Shown piece after piece: positions 61,204-64,000 of a stretch of DNA of 64,000 bases. Source of the DNA: Flavicella sp965243265 (lineage in GTDB: Bacteria; Bacteroidota; Bacteroidia; Flavobacteriales; Flavobacteriaceae); contig CBDEUL010000011.1 in NCBI GenBank assembly GCA_965243265.1, positions 1-64,000 of the forward strand, in the 5' to 3' direction. The stretch's first letter is position 1, and each line of letters starts with the position of its first letter. The position numbers and the translations under genes are program-made. A model generated the notes under the pieces. The model was given only the letters and a program-made list of their open reading frames with translations, made no database searches and had not been told where the DNA came from.

Positions 61204-61238
61204 AAACAGCAACATCTCTAAAAAATGTTGCTGCTTTT
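61204..61238 (+). terminator. Terminator-like hairpin
   Basis: CAGCAACAT pairs with ATGTTGCTG around a 9-10-nt loop and is followed by CTTTTGG. It lies directly after the toxin remnant, probably its former terminator. Confidence 0.7.
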
Positions 61239-61248
61239 GGTTTACAAT

Positions 61249-61266
61249 AGCTAACCGCACTAGCAT
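61249..61266 (+). repeat. Partial REP-like repeat
   Basis: GCTAACCGCACTAGCATC shares CGCACTAG with the left part of the repeat family. It directly follows the 3' end of the minus-strand gene at 61266, the same position that copies 2 and 4 take relative to other minus-strand genes. It is too short to be certain. Confidence 0.35.
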
Positions 61267-61463
61267 CATATATTTTTAAAAAAATAATACAGAAAAATAA
61301 GTGAAAGTAAAATAATTGCTATCCCATTTAAATATTTTATTAAAACAAACTCCCCTCCCTCATCTCTAACCGATGATTTCATTTTCAAAGTATACCCCCC
61401 TACTATAAAACCTATAATTGAGAATATTAAAAGACTATAATTACTATTTAAAAGACTATCCAT
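61266..61463 (-). CDS. Small two-helix membrane protein, possible Rhs immunity
   Basis: A 65-aa protein with two membrane helices (YSLLIFSIIGFIVGGYTL and LNGIAIILLSLIFLYYFF) joined by a charged loop (KMKSSVRDEGGEF). It lies 11 bp downstream of the orphan Rhs tip on the same strand, the position of the immunity gene in Rhs/CDI-type toxin systems. A membrane immunity protein would suit a membrane-active toxin, but this is inference; no family is recognised. Confidence 0.55.
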   Translation of the reverse strand: MDSLLNSNYSLLIFSIIGFIVGGYTLKMKSSVRDEGGEFVLIKYLNGIAIILLSLIFLYYFFKNI

Positions 61464-61474
61464 ACTTAAAAAAC

Positions 61475-62350
61475 TTAGTCTTCATCAAAATTAACAGGAA
61501 CACCTTCTACTCTAAATACACTTTTAGACCTTTCTCCAACAATATCATTTGGAATTGTTTCCGGAACAACTGGAGCATTTAATTCAATCGGTTGATTACC
61601 ATCAAAACCTCTTGGTTTCAATGGAGTCCCTTCTTTATCCAGTTCTTTTGAAGAAACTCCTGAAGAAGTTGCACTTCCTCCAAAACCGTTAACGTTTTGA
61701 AGAATTGCATTGTCTACTTTAGTTATTCCTTTAGCTCCTTTAATAACAGTTCCTAATCGATTACTTACCACAGAAATAACACCTGTTTTAATAGCTCCAC
61801 TTTTATCTCCATTTTTCAAACGTTTATTAACCTCTAAACCTGTTCCTATTATATCTAGACCTTCTCCTATAACTATCAAAGGTTTTGATATTACCTGAGT
61901 AACTGGGTGTGGTATGATACTTGAAATATACCCCATTCCACTAAGAGTAACTCCTGTAACTTGAATACCTTGGATAACATTGTCATTTGTTTTAACAGCT
62001 TCTACTTCTGCTTGCAACTGCTTAGATGTTTGTGGTGTAATTGCAGTAGTCGTTGGTATTCCTGAAAGATTCATTCCTGTTATACCTTCTTTTCCTTCTA
62101 ACTCTATTAATCCAATAGGATTCAAACTACTAAATTGATAAGGTGTTAGCATTGGATAATCTTTCTCAAGGGGGTCAGTTGCAAAGAACCTTCCCACTCT
62201 TGGGTCGTGCATTCTAAATTTGTAATTAATAGAATTCCCCTCTCCTTTTACTTCATTGTCTTTCTCCTGTCCTTGGAAACCATAACGGTAATCTCCTTGT
62301 GCATTTCTACTTGGCATTTGCATCCCGCCTGGGTAGTAGTTATTACTCAT
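61475..62350 (-). CDS. Orphan Rhs C-terminal tip with variable domain
   Basis: A 291-aa fragment. Its first ~88 residues are the end of an Rhs core (NYYPGGMQMPSRNAQGDYRY, GFQGQEKDNEVKGEGNSINY, FRMHDPRVGRFFATDPL and the LTPYQFSSLNPIGLIELEGKE shell end). The rest is a variable domain with hydrophobic segments (IPHPVTQVISKPLIVIGEGL, SGAIKTGVISVVSNRLG) and an unstructured acidic end. The large YD-repeat barrel is absent, so it is a displaced tip left from cassette exchange. The ATG (MSNNYYPGG) is probably fortuitous. The toxin type is unknown. Confidence 0.8.
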   Translation of the reverse strand: MSNNYYPGGMQMPSRNAQGDYRYGFQGQEKDNEVKGEGNSINYKFRMHDPRVGRFFATDPLEKDYPMLTPYQFSSLNPIGLIELEGKEGITGMNLSGIPTTTAITPQTSKQLQAEVEAVKTNDNVIQGIQVTGVTLSGMGYISSIIPHPVTQVISKPLIVIGEGLDIIGTGLEVNKRLKNGDKSGAIKTGVISVVSNRLGTVIKGAKGITKVDNAILQNVNGFGGSATSSGVSSKELDKEGTPLKPRGFDGNQPIELNAPVVPETIPNDIVGERSKSVFRVEGVPVNFDED

Positions 62351-62516
62351 TGGTATCTTTTAACCAATTGTACTTAAAATCGCAACTTTTATATTCGTCA
62401 TTTATTTTAATATAGGTATCCTCTATATGTTTTTCTGTCCACTCAGATAAAATTTTCTCCTGCTTTGTTTGCAATGTCGAAATTTTTAATCTAAAACGCC
62501 ACCAACAACAGGTCTT
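62343..62516 (-). pseudogene. Open-frame remnant before the Rhs tip
   Basis: A 57-codon frame, open from a stop at 62519-62517 to TAA at 62345-62343, reads ... LKISTLQTKQEKILSEWTEK, then HIEDTYIKINDEYKSCDFKY and NWLKDTNE. Its stop overlaps the ATG of the orphan Rhs tip (AATGAGTAA). The polar, helical composition looks like a protein C-terminus, perhaps a lost immunity gene. It has no start of its own. Low certainty. Confidence 0.3.
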
Positions 62517-63022
62517 TTAACTCCAAAATGAATAGGCTCCTCTACATTTATTTCTACACTATCCTTTATATGAAAAAAATTTTTAGAACTTAAAATAGTG
62601 CGTACTAATATAGAGTCATTTGATATAGAGTCTTTATAATAAAAGATATCTCTTATCATAAAATGTACAGTTTTGTCTCCCGCATCTTCAAATCTGAAAT
62701 TAAAATAAACCTTATTATCTTTAAAACGATATATTTTATGCTTAACAGAGTCCATATCCTCTATTCTTTCATAGTTTTTTTCTACAGAAGAAGCGAATAA
62801 AAACATATCATGAGAGATTATATTTTTCTCCAACACCTTTGTAGAATCAACATCTGATGTATATAAATAAACTCCTTTATAGACTCTCCCTCTTGTCAAA
62901 GTATCTCTCCCTTTTTTATTTTCAATAATCTTATTTTGTTTTAATTGTTTTTCCTTACAAGAAACGATTAAAATAAAACAAAATAAGATTATTGAAATTT
63001 TGTGTATCTTCTGTAAACCCAT
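62486..63022 (-). CDS. Lipoprotein of unknown function
   Basis: A 178-aa lipoprotein. The signal peptide KIHKISIILFCFILIVSC ends in a lipobox with the Cys followed by KEKQLKQ. The mature part is polar with beta-strand-like segments (HKIYRFKDNKVYFNFRF, TVHFMIRDIFYYKDSIS). I do not recognise the family. It sits between two orphan Rhs tips on the same strand, so an immunity or accessory role for the upstream tip is possible but unproven. Confidence 0.65.
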   Translation of the reverse strand: MGLQKIHKISIILFCFILIVSCKEKQLKQNKIIENKKGRDTLTRGRVYKGVYLYTSDVDSTKVLEKNIISHDMFLFASSVEKNYERIEDMDSVKHKIYRFKDNKVYFNFRFEDAGDKTVHFMIRDIFYYKDSISNDSILVRTILSSKNFFHIKDSVEINVEEPIHFGVKRPVVGGVLD

Positions 63023-63191
63023 TTTCCTTATTATTTGAATTAGCTTCTTCCCTTATAGCTCGATCATCCGAATTAGATCGATCCATTTCATGTCCTTTAT
63101 CCTTTGAGTATACTAATGTATCTTTTTCTTCAATCCAAGGAACATCATAATCACCACTACAATAAGCACACGCATCTTTTTGCTTTATCAA
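62955..63191 (-). CDS. Possible displaced toxin-domain fragment
   Basis: A 78-codon frame (MIKQKDACAYCSGDYDVPWI, then EEKDTLVYSKDKGHEMDRSN ...) overlaps the start of the lipoprotein gene by 68 bp. The same frame is open upstream through ITIINREESKL, right up to the end of the orphan Rhs tip that stops at 63218. It could be the tail of that tip's variable domain after a frameshift, or noise. The composition is polar, with a CxxC pair. Low certainty. Confidence 0.3.
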   Translation of the reverse strand: MIKQKDACAYCSGDYDVPWIEEKDTLVYSKDKGHEMDRSNSDDRAIREEANSNNKENGFTEDTQNFNNLILFYFNRFL

Positions 63192-63217
63192 TTTCGATTC
63201 CTCTCTATTGATAATAG

Positions 63218-63632
63218 TTATTCTCTCTTTTCCTCTTCAACACCTAAAAATTCACCAATTTTTTTCAAAGCACTATTATCTACCCCAAAACTAAAACTTC
63301 CCGTAGGTTTACCAATAGGTCTTTCAAGTGCATCTTCACTATTTTTTGCTTCTCCATCAGTAATCTCAACTCCTTCTACTAAACGCTCACCACTTAATCC
63401 ACCAACTACTCTGTAATAAACAGCTTTTACTTTTTCAACATTTTCTTCTGAAACCAATTCAATATAACTTATATCTCCATTATGATTTACTTTAATTTCA
63501 AGAGGCTCTTTCCCTTCCAATTCAATCATATCAATTACCCTATTACCACTAAATGAATATGGAGAATAAAATGGATATTCATGCGTCAACGGATCCACCG
63601 CAAAGAACCTTCCCACTCTAGGGTCGTGCGAT
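63218..63632 (-). pseudogene. Orphan Rhs tip, truncated
   Basis: The coding frame begins without a start at about 63632 with SHDPRVGRFFAVDPLTHEYP, then FYSPYSFSGNRVIDMIELEG. This is the last part of an Rhs core, followed by a ~90-residue variable region ending GEFLGVEEEKRE. A GTG at 63616 could be read as a start but lies inside the conserved core. The DNA over HDPRVGRFFA is nearly identical to that of the tip at 61475-62350, showing common origin. Upstream of ~63632 the sequence is unrelated, so the core was cut off here. Confidence 0.75.
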
Positions 63633-63728
63633 ATTGAAAAACTAAAAACGAATGTTTTGAAGTTTCATCCCTTATAAATGCTAAAAAATAATAGAAATAA
63701 CGAAAATCAAGAATATTTTTAGAGTATA

Positions 63729-63763
63729 AAAAAACCAACCTGTACTAAACAAGTTGGTTTTAT
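63729..63763. terminator. Hairpin with T-rich flanks
   Basis: AAAACCAAC pairs with GTTGGTTTT around a loop of about 14 nt. It lies between repeat copy 4 and the truncated Rhs tip and may terminate transcription from the right. Confidence 0.7.
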
Positions 63764-63787
63764 GCATTATTGTTATCTCTGTAGCAA

Positions 63788-63817
63788 CGGTACTAGTAAA
63801 TACTAGCACTAGCGGGG
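63788..63817 (+). repeat. REP-like palindromic repeat, copy 4
   Basis: It reads CGGTACTAGTAAATACTAGC and continues ACTAGCGGGG. Relative to copy 3 it has T instead of C in GGYACTAG and A instead of G in AGCRC, a paired change that keeps the outer stem. It lies 7 bp beyond the stop of the partial gene at 63825. Confidence 0.85.
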
Positions 63818-63824
63818 GGCTTAT

Positions 63825-64000
63825 TTATAAATATCGTCTAAATACATAAACAATAAAAAAAACAAATGGTATTAAAACTATTAAGATTAAAAACACATTA
63901 TTTAACAGAATACTCAAATACAGCTGATTATCTGGCTCTTCTTCGAAATTTTTAAAATCCTCTTTAACAGAACGTAAACCATAAACTAAAATAGCCACAT
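63825..64000 (-). CDS. Small membrane protein, 5' end outside window
   Basis: The 3' part (57 codons) of a gene that continues past the right edge. The visible product has VAILVYGLRSVKEDFKNFEE and a C-terminal membrane helix (NNVFLILIVLIPFVFFIVYV) ending in FRRYL. It resembles the small membrane protein at 61266-61463 in size and type. Next to Rhs tips it may be an immunity protein, but no family is recognised. Confidence 0.5.
   Translation of the reverse strand, partial: VAILVYGLRSVKEDFKNFEEEPDNQLYLSILLNNVFLILIVLIPFVFFIVYVFRRYL

Larger units (their letters stand above)
60750..61265. other. Gene-poor stretch with transposase and toxin remnants
   Basis: These 516 bp contain no complete gene. 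They hold a RAYT transposase fragment (60878-60982), repeat copy 3 (61052-61081), a RelE-like C-terminal fragment (61079-61201), a terminator-like hairpin (61204-61238) and a partial repeat copy (61249-61266). The remainder is AT-rich without visible features. Confidence 0.7.

Noticed and set aside
1..64000. CRISPR array or tRNA genes
   Set aside because: No regularly spaced repeats and no cloverleaf-type sequence were found on reading both strands.

Overview
This AT-rich window looks like the chromosome of a member of the Flavobacteriaceae (Bacteroidota). The support is a PorV/PorQ-type outer-membrane protein next to lnt, a DUF4290 gene beside murA, a MurA with Asp at the fosfomycin-binding position, a DnaJ with only two CxxCxGxG motifs, a three-gene transhydrogenase, tandem aconitases, and promoters with the TTG-N19-TAnnTTTG pattern of this phylum. 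The genus cannot be fixed from the sequence. I found no rRNA, tRNA, CRISPR array, integrase or prophage.

Layout. (1) 1-5.35 kb is core: the 5' part of hisS, the pntA1-pntA2-pntB operon, a spacer holding a perfect 22-bp inverted repeat, and an RlmI-type methyltransferase. (2) 5.4-15.0 kb is an accessory island. It holds a decayed secreted-protein gene, an IS3-family remnant, a frameshifted methyltransferase between two copies of a short repeat, and a type I restriction-modification operon (XRE regulator-hsdM-hsdS-GxxExxY protein-rhuM-hsdR). A ~65-bp imperfect direct repeat brackets the whole operon. (3) 15.1-35.2 kb is core and envelope: a GrpB-like protein, YihY, nadC, rlmH, a 49-aa PspC-like gene, a glycosyltransferase, topB, several secreted or outer-membrane proteins, a LolA-like/ABC/beta-barrel operon, a PhnA-like protein, pssA, a YheT-type hydrolase, a PorV-like protein and lnt. 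Two genes here are each put out of frame by one extra A in an A7 run. (4) 35.3-46 kb is core on the minus strand: two aconitases, RNase P RNA, grpE-dnaJ, murA-DUF4290 and a polyphosphate glucokinase. (5) 46.2-60 kb is core, mostly plus strand: pyrG, yidC, a DUF4870 gene, DUF721 and recF (minus), then a run from a TPR protein through ribH, mutL, two rhomboids, an EEP-family protein and a GGR-type oxidoreductase to an rluF-type gene. (6) 60-64 kb is a second accessory region: a RelE/ParE-type toxin-antitoxin pair, a RAYT transposase remnant, a RelE-like remnant, two orphan Rhs C-terminal tips with possible immunity genes, and at least four copies of a ~30-bp palindromic repeat.

How the genes work together. 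The hsd operon is organised as one defence module with a regulator at its head and two accessory genes placed between hsdS and hsdR. The 24.9-29.9 kb operon combines a periplasmic LolA-fold carrier, two FtsX/MacB-type permeases, an ATPase and an outer-membrane barrel, which suggests export of a lipid or lipoprotein to the outer membrane. The 60-64 kb region looks like a graveyard of exchangeable Rhs toxin/immunity cassettes interspersed with REP-like hairpins. Paired base changes between the hairpin copies support a folded single strand, and a RAYT fragment lies between them.

The most rewarding places for a second look are the REP-like/RAYT/Rhs region, the direct repeats bracketing the restriction operon, the 17-residue insertion that splits the GxxExxY motif, and the paired A7 frameshifts in envelope genes.
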